Assembly: GCF_023856365.1 (NCBI RefSeq)
Contig: NC_064541.1
Span: forward strand, 22,980,214-23,044,213
From: Brienomyrus brachyistius
Taxonomy: Eukaryota; Chordata; Actinopteri; Osteoglossiformes; Mormyridae
Direction of reading: 5' to 3'
DNA length: 64,000 nucleotides
A program made the position numbers and the translations under genes. Shown here piece after piece: positions 53,251-64,000 of this stretch. Each line of letters opens with the position of its first letter. Position 1 is the first letter of the stretch. Under the pieces are notes generated by a model. It worked only from the letters and a program-made list of their open reading frames with translations. It searched no databases and had not been told where the DNA came from.

Positions 53251-54044
53251 CTTTTGTGTTCTGTACAAAGTAGATAACTAGAAATTGATATATAGGAGGG
53301 TTGCACATGACGTCACACTGCATCAACACCAAAAAAGGGCATCATCTACCATACCAGTGCTGTGTTCCCCATCTAGTGTGGTACTCTGTGTGTGCGATCT
53401 CTGCTGTTTTGTTGTGTTCATCATACAGTAGTTGGGTGTGCTGTTGTAAGCTACTTTTTCTTTTGCCGATTCAACTGTAATCCAGAGAGGAAAGATGAAG
53501 TTTTAAAAAGCAGGTACTATATCTCATGACCTTCATTGTGTTTATTATTGTGGCGACTGATGTAAGCTAATGTAGAAAACAAGTAATTTTATGGCTTTTT
53601 GCGCCACATGATTTATAAGAGGTAAGCTGATAACATAAAATTATAATTCAGTTTAGAAAATGCAATGTGTTTTTCTTATCCTTTCATATTAGACAACACA
53701 GCCCCTGTGTATGACTGAGGAAATACTTACCGTGTACCAACAGTGAACATGGGGCACAGCAGTACGAAGAATCTGACAGAATTACAGGAACACAAAAAGA
53801 AATGCCTACTCAGACAGTTGCTTCAGACAAATGAAGTTCACACATCCATGGAAAAAATAAAGCAATCAGTAATTTATTTTTAAAATATATTAACTTATGT
53901 ATGATCAAACCAAACTTGCTGTAATAGCTACAAGGGACACAATACTATAAGGTTAACATTACAGCACAGAGCAACATCATTTCTTAACGTCACCATTACA
54001 TGACGAAATAATTTAACAATAAACAATATATAATAATCCATGAT
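53251..54044. other. Intergenic, no gene recognised
   Basis: AT-rich. It includes GCACATGACGTCACACTG near 53307 (a CRE-like TGACGTCA core). No coding region, repeat family or boundary could be recognised. Confidence 0.5.
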
Positions 54045-54464
54045 GGTAACATTTTATTTAAGGTCATTGTTTTTAGCAATTTGTAAATACATTCCTAGCA
54101 AACATTTAGGCATTCATAAAGCATTATAAACATGGCTATAAATATTTATCAAAAATCATAACACTTTATAGCCATTTGTATTATGCATTCTGAAAGCTTT
54201 ATTTCTCAATTATAATAATTAAGAAATAGATACCTTTATAATGCAGGTATAAGCATAATGGTAAGTATAAGCATTATACTTATACTTATAATGTTAGGTA
54301 TAAGCATCAAGGATGCTTTGTACTGCATTATAAAGGTATCTATGGTGCATTATAAATGACTACTTCATAAGGCAGTTTAGCCATTTTTATAATGCTTAAT
54401 GAATGCATTACATTGCATTAGGAATGCGTTTATAAATTATTAAAAAAGGGCCTTAAGTGTTACC
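54045..54464. mobile_element. Long inverted-repeat MITE with GGTAAC ends
   Basis: The left arm starts GGTAACATTTTATTTAAGGTC (first 20: GGTAACATTTTATTTAAGGT) and the inverse of the right arm starts GGTAACACTTAAGGCCC. Both arms go on through GCATTC, AAGCATTATAAA and ATGGCTA. About 420 bp of foldback AT-rich DNA without coding potential. Likely relatives are at about 11040-11432 and 58146-58265. Confidence 0.65.
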
Positions 54465-54512
54465 TAAATGGTAAACACTAAAAATGAGATTTATACTTGA
54501 ATTTACCCATAA

Positions 54513-54863
54513 ATCCATCCATTTTCCAAAACGCTTATCCTACTGGGTCATGGGGGATCTGGAACCTATCCCGGAAGCAATGGGCATGAGGTAGGGGACA
54601 ACCCAGGATGGGGGGCCAGCCCATCACAGGGCACACTCACACACCATTCACTCACACATGTATTCCTACGGGCAGTTTAGCAAGCCCAATTAGCCTCAGC
54701 ATGTCTTTGGACTGTGGGGGGAAACCGGAGTACCCAGAGGAAACCCCACGACGACATGGGGAGAACATGCCAACTCCACACACATGACCCAGGCGGAGAT
54801 TCGAACCCAGGTCCCAGAGGTGCGAGGCAACAGGAATAACCACTGCACCACCATGCCGTACCC
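54513..54863 (-). repeat. Full-length tRNA-type SINE (main family)
   Basis: On the minus strand: GGTACGGCATGGTGGTGCAG and TGGTTA (A box), CTGGGTTCGAATCTCCGCC (B box), CATGTTCTCCCCATGTCGTC, CCACAGTCCAAAGACATGC, ATCCTGGGTTGTCCCC, ATAGGTTCCAGATCCCCC, then the TTTTGGAAAATGGATGGA-type tail. It is the best preserved copy, with both Pol III boxes readable. Confidence 0.85.
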
Positions 54864-55039
54864 TTGCCCCTAAATACTTTTCAATATTTTGGCCAGACTT
54901 TTCCTAGCACAGTTTTTTTTTGCCCAGCCAGAAATAAAGAAATTAAACCTCCAGACTTTTAGTCACTTTATTTTGCTTTGTTGTTACCATTTGCCAAATG
55001 ACATTTGCATAACCAGACAGTTAACAATATCCTCATAAA

Positions 55040-55252
55040 TGGCAGCAGGTGACTCACAACCAGTTTGCTTTCACTGCGTCTGGGTCACATCCAGTAATAT
55101 CTGCATTCTCTTTATATTGTTTGCTTTTATTTTCTTTTATTTATTTTGCTTTTATAGAACATGTTATGTAATGTTATTTCGTGTCACCGTATGCAATGAA
55201 CTGAATTTGATTTCTCTGACAATAAAGCCCTACTTGACTTTGATTTGATTGC
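55040..55252 (+). repeat. Possible LINE 3' tail
   Basis: Ends TCTCTGACAATAAAGCCCTA and CTTGACTTTGATTTGATT, the tandem TTGACTT-type ending seen on many fish non-LTR retrotransposons. No coding part is present, so a 5'-truncated insertion is likely. Confidence 0.4.
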
Positions 55253-56196
55253 ATTAACATGCTCAGTACTCTTTTACCATGACTAACAATGCACCAAGAT
55301 GGCGGCACAAGGTGATTGTACAATACTACTGCAGCCCTCCTATTGGTATAGAATACCAGTATTACAGGAAACCATGAACTCTCTCTACAGTGTGTTTATA
55401 GTCTTTTCCAGCACTTCACTGGATGACATGGTTGTCCTATAAATTAAAGAGCAATAACAGTTGGTGATTAAAAGCAAAGCCAAGGGTCTACATAGGCCAT
55501 AAATAGCCTCTCGCTTGGATGCATCACGGAGACAGTGGGATTAAGTCAGACAGTGTCCCACTGCAGTTTATATGGGTCACACAAGAATCAGTTTTACAAA
55601 GTGCAGCAGTTTAATGCTAGAAAAGGAATCGTTTTGCCAAGGCCATCTCCTGCACTGTTAAGCACTAATCCATGCTTATATTTAACTGTGACTGAGATCA
55701 ATTAAAATCCAGCCTTTCCCAGATAGTGATTTTTCCTTGGGCCCAGAATGGGTGGGGAGGATGCAAAGCAATTCCACATCCATCGATACCAGTAGCTCTA
55801 GTCTTGTGTTATAGTATGCTGAGAAAGAGACATTTATTGTCAGCTCTAGAATATTATGCAGATTTTGTAGGTTTTCATGCTGGTGTTTAAAAAATTAACT
55901 TTATATTTTACATTATGCAAAGAGTGGCTTGGAATTCCTGGAACCAGTTCAAAGACAAGGTGATGCTAGGTAAAGGGTGGTGATAGGCGATATGGCAATA
56001 TTTTATCATAACAGTCACAATTAGTGTCCATGGTACATATTTCAGTGGTATGGCAAAAATTGCAATACAGCACTACGTTCAGAGATGGGCCCAAACACAT
56101 GAAAAAGTCTTAAGAAATTAACAAATATGGTTACAAATAACAAATACTTGCTCACCAAATGTAACAAAATAAAATACAAAATAGTAGTTTGAGAAT

Positions 56197-56518
56197 GGGG
56201 CGGTGTGGTGGTGCAGTGGTTATTCCTGTTGTCTCACGCCTCTGGGACCCGGGTTTGAGTCTCTGCCTGGGTTACATGTGTGCGGAGTTTGCATGTTCTC
56301 CCCATGTCGTCGTGGGATTTCCTCCCAGTCCAAAGACATGCTGAGGCTAATTGTAGTTACTAAATTGCCTGTGTGAGTGACTGATGTGTGAGTGCGCCCT
56401 GCGATGGGCTGGCCCCCCATCCTGGGTTGTTCCCTGCCTCGTGCCCATAGCTTCTGGGATAGGCTCCAGACTCCCTGCAACCCAGAAGGAAAAGTGGTTT
56501 GGAAAATGGATGGATGGT
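56197..56518 (+). repeat. Full-length tRNA-type SINE (main family)
   Basis: GGGGCGGTGTGGTGGTGCAG, TGGTTATTCC (A box), CCCGGGTTTGAGTCTCTGCC (B box), CATGTTCTCCCCATGTCGTC, GCGATGGGCTGGCCCCCC, GATAGGCTCCAGACTCCC and a GGATGGATGG end. It is opposite in orientation to the 54.5-kb copy, so the two form an inverted pair 1.3 kb apart. Confidence 0.85.
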
Positions 56519-57282
56519 TTGAGAAAATGTATTATAATAAAATTCAAGTAATTTGTAAAATAAAAATAATAAAAAACAAATATGTGTACCATCACAGCCC
56601 TTGTAATATTATAATATTTTAAAAATATACAGCTTGCCCTAACTTTAAATAGCAATAATTCAAATTCTGTGTGTGTTATAGTGCAAACTGAGAAATGAAA
56701 AATGATTTTGTGACATTGGTAACGAAACAAGAGCCTAAAAAGCTGAATCTGCAGCAGTGCGGTGGGGTTGGGGGTGATATCGCGGCTTCGGCCCGCAGAA
56801 TTAATGCCGGTTGGCTGACAGGGGTGCTGGTGTGTGTATGTGCACGCGAGCAAGCACATGAATGGTTTCTTAAATTAATTATCATAATGCATGAATTTTC
56901 TGCTTTATCTTATAGTAGAGTTCCAATCATGCACAAAGAAAAAAGAGACAGTTTTTTTTTATAAAAAAAAATGGAACCATGAATATAATATGCAACGTCA
57001 AATCCGCCAGTCCATTTTCCCTCTTACACAGGCTCAGTGGATATAAAAACGCCTATGTTTAGCTGATAGAAATTAACTTCCTTAATAACAAAAGTAGCTA
57101 GCTTGATTTATCGCTAATGAAGTCTGCCAAATATGACAAAGCACAAGATGCCACTGCCAGAGCATGCTTGATGAAATTTAAGAGAATGCCACCAGGCTTA
57201 AGCACTACTTACAACTTAATTCACAAATTATAATTGCTGTACTTTTGTGTCCTATAATGACATTCGGTGAGCAATATCTGAT

Positions 57283-57515
57283 TGTCAGGTAACGCGGGTG
57301 CAAACAGGTAGGACAGGAGGCAGGGAAGGACGCAGCAGGTATGTTACTAACATCAGGTAACATCAGTGACGGACCTCAGACAGGGCAAGACGTGGGCTGA
57401 TATAGACAAAAGACAAAGGCAAAATGACAGGGCAAAGCTGGGCATGATTGGGGAAGCACACAGGGTGGGGGGGGGGGTGTGGCACACACGAGGATCGGAC
57501 GAGCCGGGCATGACA
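57283..57515. mobile_element. Solo LTR with perfect 5-bp target duplication
   Basis: Termini TGTCA (57283) and TGACA (57511-57515) are perfectly inverted, and CTGAT occurs immediately on both sides (57278-57282 and 57516-57520). The length of 233 bp and the 5-bp duplication fit a recombined LTR of a Gypsy-type element. Orientation is probably minus but not certain. A G run lies inside at about 57468-57477. Confidence 0.75.
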
Positions 57516-57919
57516 CTGATAGTATAGTTTACTACATACTTTACCTTGGCAATTTGCACGAAACACCAAAGTGGCTATTCTCCTTGGACTACTGGTCATG
57601 GGAAAACAAAGTTCACAGCAAGCAAGGTGGACTCAACAGAATGTGCCATATGACTTACTTATATCTAGCTTAAGATGGTGATACATTACATTTAAAAAAT
57701 CTGTAAGTCTGGTGATGAAAGTTCATGATATGACAGAAAGTAAATTTAATTAAGTATTTTGAATATATTAAATACACAAAATACAATCTCTCAATGTATT
57801 TTGTTACAAATTACAGTACATTTTTTTGTCCAGCAAAATATAAAGTTACAAAATACTGAAAAGTAATTAAATACATAATTAAATAATAAATTCATTTAAT
57901 TAAACTACTCATCTCTGAC

Positions 57920-58085
57920 TACATTTACTTTTATTTAGCAGATGCATTACTTCAAAGTGGCATGCAAGTAGAGGAAACACATTACAAACATATGTGCTGT
58001 CAAGAAGTCAAGTACGCATACATGCATAAAGCTAAACTCCGCTTCCAATGAATACCCAGTCACAAAAGCACTACTTAAGATTATT
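57920..58085 (+). repeat. Possible SINE-derived fragment
   Basis: Opens CTACATTTACTTTTATTTAG then CAGATGCATTACTTCAAAGT. This resembles the widespread fish repeat block ATTTATTTAGCAGA-GC-TTTATCCAAAGT. The rest is not recognisable. Confidence 0.35.
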
Positions 58086-58145
58086 ATTATATAATGACAC
58101 AACAAACCAGTAAGCATCTACCACGTGAGATGATTAGTGACTAAG

Positions 58146-58265
58146 GGTCACGCTTTACTTGAGGGGAGGTGGGATCAGTACTTAACACTTAGATACTGGT
58201 TAATTAATGCATTAACTAAGTGTGTTCTACTACATTATTCATGTCCCCTCATGTAAAGTGTTACC
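58146..58265. mobile_element. Short MITE with 21-bp terminal inverted repeats
   Basis: GGTCACGCTTTACTTGAGGG at the left and the inverse GGTAACACTTTACATGAGGG at the right agree at all but three positions. It is 120 bp, has an ACTTAGATACTGG-type middle and is non-coding. Confidence 0.7.
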
Positions 58266-59911
58266 GTGGCTATATCTTGAACTAAAAACTTAATTGAGCT
58301 TTACATAACTTGGTAAAAAACACACAAACAAACGTAACATAGGCCTGCAACTGAACTACTAAAAAATATTGTGCTATTGTGCACAGGATAAGCAACAGAC
58401 AATACAAGGGTGAGCTGGCTATGCTGCTTAATAAGCCTAGTGTGCAGCACGACTGTTGGGGAAGAACTAGTGCCAAAAAAGGTTCTCCTTCAATTACATA
58501 TAAATGGTTTGTATTTGCGAAATTCAACCTGAAGTAATCTGCTGTATTTTTGAAAGCCATTCACACAACAGGTGGCAACGTACATCTTTTAAAATGGTCA
58601 AGTAACATTACTATATACATTCCAAAAAAATTGTGATCTATACAGTGTATTGTGATGAAAAATACAATGATGTGACATTTTGGCCATGTGTCCCACCCCT
58701 AGTATAGGGTATAAAATGCAGAATCAGGGAGTTGCACGGTATGTTCGGCTGTTGAATAGCACTGTGGGACCCAAAATATCCATTTTAACATGGATGAAAG
58801 GAACAGAAAACATAGCAAATTACTGCTACAAGCTTTGCAATTTGCCGTGAGAAACACACATTTGAGAATAAAAATGAATAATAACACAGACATGTGTCAG
58901 TCTGAGGGTAAGTCCTCTGTTTACTATGAAACTGTCAAGGCAAGGCTCACCACCACCCCCACCCCCCCATCCATGTATTATCATCTGCCAGGTTCTCACA
59001 TCAGCCCCACCTGAGACACTGACAGTTTGGTAATGGAGATCAGCAGAGCGGGCTGTTCCCGGGGTGCCAACTCAACTCTGGCAGAATGGAGTATAGATAA
59101 CCTCTATAAGGGATTACCTCATCCAGGGGTAGCAGCAAGTCAGGCCTCCTGTGAACAGTTGATTTGTCCATTTTACAGTTAGAGAATGCCTCACTTTGGA
59201 TACATGAAGCTCAACCTAGCCTTATTCTTCACTCGAAGGTTCATAACTCGTTTGACATTTATAGATAAGTGGCTTCTACGGAATTTAGAAGTGGCTTTTT
59301 GAGTCTTCCTGTTGTATGAGCCAAATGTATTTGAGATGGCAAGTGACCATTAGAAGCTGAAGACAAGCTTCACATTCTGTAAGACTACAGGACCATCTGC
59401 CTGTGCCCCTTATTCCATTCAATCTTCAATCTTGCTTTTTATCTCCTCTTGTACTACTACTGTCATATCCATAGGTTATGTTTTATGTGGATTACATAAG
59501 CTCTTGTTTTTTGGAGAGCATGTATTTAGGCTACATAGAGCTTTCATCTTATGATCTGCATTCAAACCCCTAAGTCTTTCTTGGCCTTTGAGCCAATTCT
59601 AATACATGGACCAGATTGGAAGAATTTAATCTGAAGTAGGAGTGACACAAAGAGAAGCATTTTTTTCATTTCTTTGTGCTTGGTTGTTATTTATCATCAT
59701 AATTTTTATCATCATAGTTTGGGCATGGCCTGAATTTTGTTTATTTATACAATTTAAAAATGTATCTATCTGATGCCCTGTCACTTTTTAAAGATGAGAA
59801 TTCAACCAAACAAAGTGCTGCAGCACCTTTAGCTTTAACAGCATTGTGCCTAATCACATGCTGCTTTAAAACTCTGAATGAGAACATTTTGATTTCTTCA
59901 TTTGTCCAAGC
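58266..59911. other. Intergenic, no gene recognised
   Basis: No recognisable domain in any frame and no clear repeat. AT-rich with a few short C runs (near 58955). Confidence 0.55.
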
Positions 59912-60009
59912 CAGTGTTTCTCAACCCAGTTCTCTGTGACCCCCAGCCTGTCCTAGGAGGAGCAAAAACATGGCTCAGGGGTTCCTGAGGACCAGGTTGA
60001 AAAACACTG
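59912..60009. mobile_element. hAT-type MITE, relative of the 7.8-kb element
   Basis: CAGTGTTTCTCAACCCAG at the left and the inverse of GGTTGAAAAACACTG at the right, with an interior GGTTCCTGAGGACC block shared with 7768-7902. Flanking 8-mers GTCCAAGC and CTCTAAAC match at 5 of 8, so it is an older insertion. Confidence 0.65.
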
Positions 60010-60134
60010 CTCTAAACCAAGAATCCCTAGAACAGTAACAGCAATAGAAAAGCAACAACAATAGTGATGTTTTAAATTTTAATTTAACAAAACTGTATCA
60101 AGTTTTTGGAGATACTTACCAGATAACTAGAAAT

Positions 60135-60276
60135 CGGCAGCATGGCAGCATGGGAGCACTGTCACCTCATAGTTCCAGGGCTGGGGCTCCGAACTGGACC
60201 TCTGCTCTGTGGCAGTGGAGTTTGCATGTTCTCCCCTTGACCCAGGCGAGGATAAATGGCCAGAAGATGGATGGGT
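60135..60276 (+). repeat. Internally deleted SINE (main family)
   Basis: Head CGGCAGCATGGCAGCATGGG, then TTTGCATGTTCTCCCCTTGA, jumping directly to CCAGAAGATGGATGGGT. The middle and most of the 3' body are missing. A TTTG-rich simple repeat follows (about 60284-60330). Confidence 0.6.
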
Positions 60277-60330
60277 ACTTTCTTGTTTGTTTGCTTGTTT
60301 GCTTGTTTTTTTGTTTGTTTGTTTGTGAGT

Positions 60331-61746
60331 ACCCACTGACCATAGAGCAATGTTTTGCTTTTCTAATGATAAATATATGTGCTTATGTGTGGTATTTACT
60401 ATTAAAAACAACAGGGATATATGGAATTCTCTTAGAAATATCTGAAACATTTGGTGGTAATTCAAACACTTTTCTGCAGACATACCATGCTGTTGTTCAT
60501 GTCGCATACCAAAAGGTTGATTCCTTGCCTTGCATTGTTATACTCTGATATTGCTTTATAGCCAAATTAAAAAAAATAAATAAATCGTAAGCACTGTCAG
60601 AGAGAGAGGCTATATCAATTTGCATTATGGTGTTTTCTATCTTTATAGTCAGTTCTGTGGTCTTTCGTTGATGTTACTGAAAGACGGCTTTAAATCCCAT
60701 TAAAGCCGTCCATAGTCCTTTGATAAGATGAATGGACTTTGGTGTTTAAGAAGAAACTTTCCTCTTACCTAAATCTATGATAAATGGTGCACTGTGCGTC
60801 TTTCCAGTTGTGCTCAGCAGTTATTTTCTGATTTATGTAAACACATTCATACAGGGGCTTTTCATATTTAAATATACATTCAGCCAATAGCTATACGAGC
60901 TGGTCTAGGTAATCCAGGACGTGGGTTTACAGGCAAGGCAGACAAGATGAGTGCACTATTTGTACAGCAAACAGTAATATGCTGCCTTCCTGGGCTATTT
61001 AAAAATGTATTCACTGATGTCCTTAGTGGCTTAGTGGCAAACCTTTCCAGGCAATTCTCCTGGCCTTACATAAAATCCCTCTGATGGTCAAGCAAAAGGC
61101 ATATTGCCAAAAAATCCGTAGCATTGGAAATCCTAAATAGTTTACGCACGTCCCCCAGGGCTGTCCGACACCTTTTCCACTTGCCTCCATCAGCAAAGTT
61201 GCAAATTCAGTTTCCAGCTTCTTAAGTAGTTACAGTGTGACAGTTTTTGCCATTGGAGCATATGTACAGAATTCAGGAGATGAACATCCAGGAACATAAA
61301 CTGAATTACTGAGGCGTCCTGTCTTTCATCCAGTTTTCACTGAAACAATTTTTACATAAGTCTTTTTACAATTGATAAAACATTTATATGCATTGGCCAT
61401 TGGTGCCTCATAGTCAGTCCTGTGGTTTTGCTGGGGTAAACAGCATCAAGTATTCAGTCAAGAGGAATTCAACATAATGAAATTCACCATTAGTTACATC
61501 AAATAGAAGTAAAAAAATTCTTGTGTTTGTCTCTGTGGGGGCGATATGATATGAATGGCTGGAATGTGCAGAGATTAAGAATTACTGCTGAATCAGACAA
61601 GTCAGGCAAACATACAAATTTTGGTACCTCCTCTACCAGTGGACCTGCACATGAACTTCCCACCTATAAAGCCATAACATTATCATCCTTTTGCCCTGTC
61701 TCTGCAATACAAGAGCAGGGCTACCATTTATTCAATGCATATTTTG
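60331..61746. other. Intergenic, no gene recognised
   Basis: No coding or repeat family recognised. It includes a short duplicated phrase around 60690-60715 (TTTAAATCCCATTAAAGCC). A CA array starts at about 61747. Confidence 0.5.
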
Positions 61747-61802
61747 GGATTCACAGACACATACACAGACACAGACACACACACACACACGCACACACAC
61801 AC
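61747..61802 (+). repeat. (CA)n microsatellite, imperfect
   Basis: Mixed CACA/CAGACA/CGCACA run of about 56 bases. Confidence 0.9.
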
Positions 61803-62126
61803 TGAACACCAATTTCAAGTTGTCAGTCACACGAAAAGCTGTTAGGCTGAGAGAGATAAGATAAAAATATATGCTTTATAGTAGAAATAAAGCTCGTTAT
61901 CCTTTTCTTTGTCTTTTGCCCAAAGATAGATTTAAAATATTGTAAGTCCAGTGATAAGAAGCCTTAATTAATCCATCCATCCATCTTCCAACCAGTGACT
62001 CTGATCAGGGTTGTGGGAGGTGGGGGAAAGGAGGGGTGGAGCCTTTCTCAGGCAGCACAAGGTATAAAGCAGGGGAATGCCTTGGGTACACCCTGATAAT
62101 ATTATTTATTTTGCAATTTTTGCTTC

Positions 62127-62470
62127 AGGGCAGCATGGTGGTAGAGTGGTTATCACTATTGCCTCATACCTCTGGGACTCAGGTTCAGGTCTTCACTAGG
62201 GTTTCATGTGTGGTGTGTGCTTGTTCTCCCCATGCCATCAGGGGGTTTCCTCTGGGTATTCTGGTTCCCCCCCCCCCCCCACAGTCCAAAAGAATACTGA
62301 GGTTGATTGGAGTCACCAAATTACACATAAATGTGAATGGTGTGTGAGTGTGCCCTGGGATGGGTTAGCACCTCATCTTGGGTTGCATGTCTCCCACCTG
62401 TATCCTCTGGGATAGACTCTGGACCCCCTATGACCCTGAATAGAATAAGTGGTGAGAGGAAATGGATGGG
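62127..62470 (+). repeat. tRNA-type SINE (main family), diverged
   Basis: GGGCAGCATGGTGGTAGAGT and GGTTATCACT (A box), TCAGGTTCAGGTCTTC (B-box remnant), TTGTTCTCCCCATGCCATCA, CCACAGTCCAAAAGAATAC, TGGGATAGACTCTGGACCC, then AAATGGATGGG. An expanded C run sits at about 62267-62280. Confidence 0.8.
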
Positions 62471-62919
62471 TATTTCATATAATTGTTAACTAAATTAGAA
62501 ACCACCATTTAAGGTCGGAAAAGTGCACATGGATTCCTATATGGTGAGGTCACAAGAATCATTATTAAATCTAATTAAAACATTATGGTATAAAAGATTT
62601 GTCACTTGTGATGCGCTATGGATTGTTTCTTTCAAGAATAAACGTGAGGAATACTGACAATATGATCTGTTTTTCTAATTTTACAGATTATAAACTTTTA
62701 CCAATAAAGTGTATAAAATGCCTTTTACATAGAAAATAGGAAAACTATAAATAAAATTGATGTAAAATAAGTTTTTCACACATAGCGTGAAGGTATGCGT
62801 GCCTTCCTCTGTGAGTGTGTATCTATGTGTAAAGGTATCTCTCTCAGTGTCATGCTCATAAATTAAATTCTTAAGTCAGAAAACATCAAACACAATAAAA
62901 AGTTCTCAGTGTGACTGCG

Positions 62920-63230
62920 TGCGTCTGGGTACATTTAGCCACCAGCAGTTTTCCGACAGCGAGGCATTTGAATAGGGGCGTCAGGCAAATCAATCGCTGA
63001 ATGCCAGGGGTAGCCTATAGCGGTTGTTCCGTCTCGGCCCAACGCACTCTCTCCTCTGCACATTGTAAGCACAGGCGAGGCAGGCCCTGGCGGGACACAT
63101 TTTTCATGATGCTTCGAAACATATTTCACCAGCGGCGCCTACGGTACTCCTGTTTGGGCCTGGTCCAGAAAAACAGAGGGACGCGCAGGAGACAGATGGA
63201 TGAGGGGGTTAAACGCTTCTAAGGTATTCC
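62920..63230. other. GC-richer single-copy patch, unknown
   Basis: A block of balanced base composition in AT-rich surroundings, with open frames on both strands (62935-63129 minus, 63001-63222 plus). Neither translation resembles a known domain. It could be an exon of an unseen gene, an old repeat or a conserved element; there is no basis to choose. Confidence 0.3.
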
Positions 63231-63507
63231 ACTTGAACACATTTACTCTGCAGCTTAAAATAATCTGAAATATTCTCCCCTCATTGCCTGGGGGTGTGAA
63301 AGTAGGATGGGGGTGTAAAAGTGATGCTGGTAAAGGAGAAGAGTGATAAAATATACCCAGGAAAAATAAAGTACATAAAAACAGGGATGCTTGTCATTTT
63401 GCTTGCACTGCAGTATCTCATTCTGGGATACTTATGTTTTCAGGTAAGCTGGACAGCAGCCTGGTGCTTCCTTTTAATTTCTCTAATAATGTTTCACCTA
63501 CCACCAT

Positions 63508-63508
<1 letters not shown>

Positions 63509-63581
<73 letters not shown>

Positions 63582-63858
63582 CACGCAGACCTGTATTCAT
63601 GTTTTTGTGGGGGCTATCTGTTCAGTTATATGGGAAAAACTCTAATCCCAACAATGACAAGCGCAACCGCTACCCAGCCCTAACCTTAACCATTAGTGAC
63701 CAAACAAAATATTAGTCGCATTTTTAGTTTTTTGATTGCAGTCACAGTTTTTTAGAAAATTGAATTTCTTCCAAAAACTGGTCCCCACAGCATCAAAATA
63801 ATGGATACTTATCACATTGTGGAGACATTTGGTCCCCACAATGTAATATAAAGCTCAT

Positions 63859-63907
<49 letters not shown>
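63509..63907 (+). repeat. Complete CA-bounded GTCCCCAC repeat unit
   Basis: A CA array (63509-63588), then CCTGTATTCATGTTTTTGTG, GGGGGCTATCTG, CCAGCCCTAACCTTAACC, GTGACCAAACAAAATATTAG, TTTGATTGCAGTCACAG, ACTGGTCCCCACAGCATC and CATTGTGGAGACATTTGGTC, then a second CA array (63859-63907). It is the most complete example of the unit also seen three times at 28.2-29.4 kb. Confidence 0.8.
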
Positions 63908-63911
<4 letters not shown>

Positions 63912-64000
63912 AATTTATCCAAGGTATTTGACAACCGGTGAAAAGTAATCACATTTGTGCCAAGTTTAATATTCCTGGAGAATGGGCAACTCAGGTAAGG

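Noticed and set aside
54513..54863. A functional tRNA gene
   Set aside because: A and B boxes are present, but no cloverleaf closes and the sequence continues as a SINE body with a GGAT tail.
63418..63715. Frames of repeating Thr-His or Cys-Val
   Set aside because: Translations of CA/GT microsatellites, as also at about 966-1238 and 21291-21639.

Overview
This is a vertebrate nuclear genome window, almost certainly from a ray-finned fish. The genes are split by GT-AG introns, CA/GT microsatellites are abundant, and the interspersed repeats (tRNA-type SINEs ending in GGAT repeats, hAT/Tigger/Harbinger-type MITEs, a Tc1-like transposase relic, LTR remnants) are of kinds typical of teleosts. 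The species cannot be determined from what I can see.

Layout. (1) 390-1730, plus strand: the last three coding exons of a matriptase-like serine protease (st14); the exon with the catalytic His and all stalk domains lie upstream of the window. (2) 1731-6010: the convergent interval holding both genes' 3' untranslated regions and a Tigger-like MITE. (3) 6011-34998, minus strand: one complete kin-of-IRRE (Neph/Kirrel) gene. I resolved 15 coding exons whose lengths sum to 2280 bases, i.e. 759 codons plus stop, with all phases agreeing and all introns GT-AG. The protein is a signal peptide, five Ig domains (two exons each), one membrane segment and a cytoplasmic tail with a polyglutamine run and a C-terminal THV PDZ ligand. 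Intron 1 is 19.4 kb and holds repeats plus several AT-rich, homeodomain-site-rich blocks that may be regulatory. (4) about 35.0-35.85 kb: 5' UTR and probable promoter of the Kirrel gene. (5) 35.85-64 kb: about 28 kb with no gene I can support. It holds a non-autonomous LTR element (42.9-45.4 kb), two solo-LTR-like sequences (45.7 and 57.3 kb), a broken Tc1-like transposon (46.5-47.6 kb), several MITEs and SINEs, and CA-array-bounded repeat units.

The two genes are not an operon or pathway. They are convergent neighbours, and as I recall human ST14 and KIRREL3 also lie in the same part of chromosome 11q24, so the pair looks like old synteny. Kirrel proteins are homophilic and heterophilic adhesion molecules (slit diaphragm, synapse targeting, myoblast fusion); matriptase is a type II membrane protease of epithelia.

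I found no new biological system. The most notable observations are a perfect 142-bp duplication between two Kirrel introns, a polyglutamine tract in the Kirrel tail, two NAGNAG splice acceptors, a solo LTR with an exact 5-bp target duplication, hAT MITEs with nearly intact 8-bp target duplications, and palindromic TAATTA-containing blocks in intron 1.
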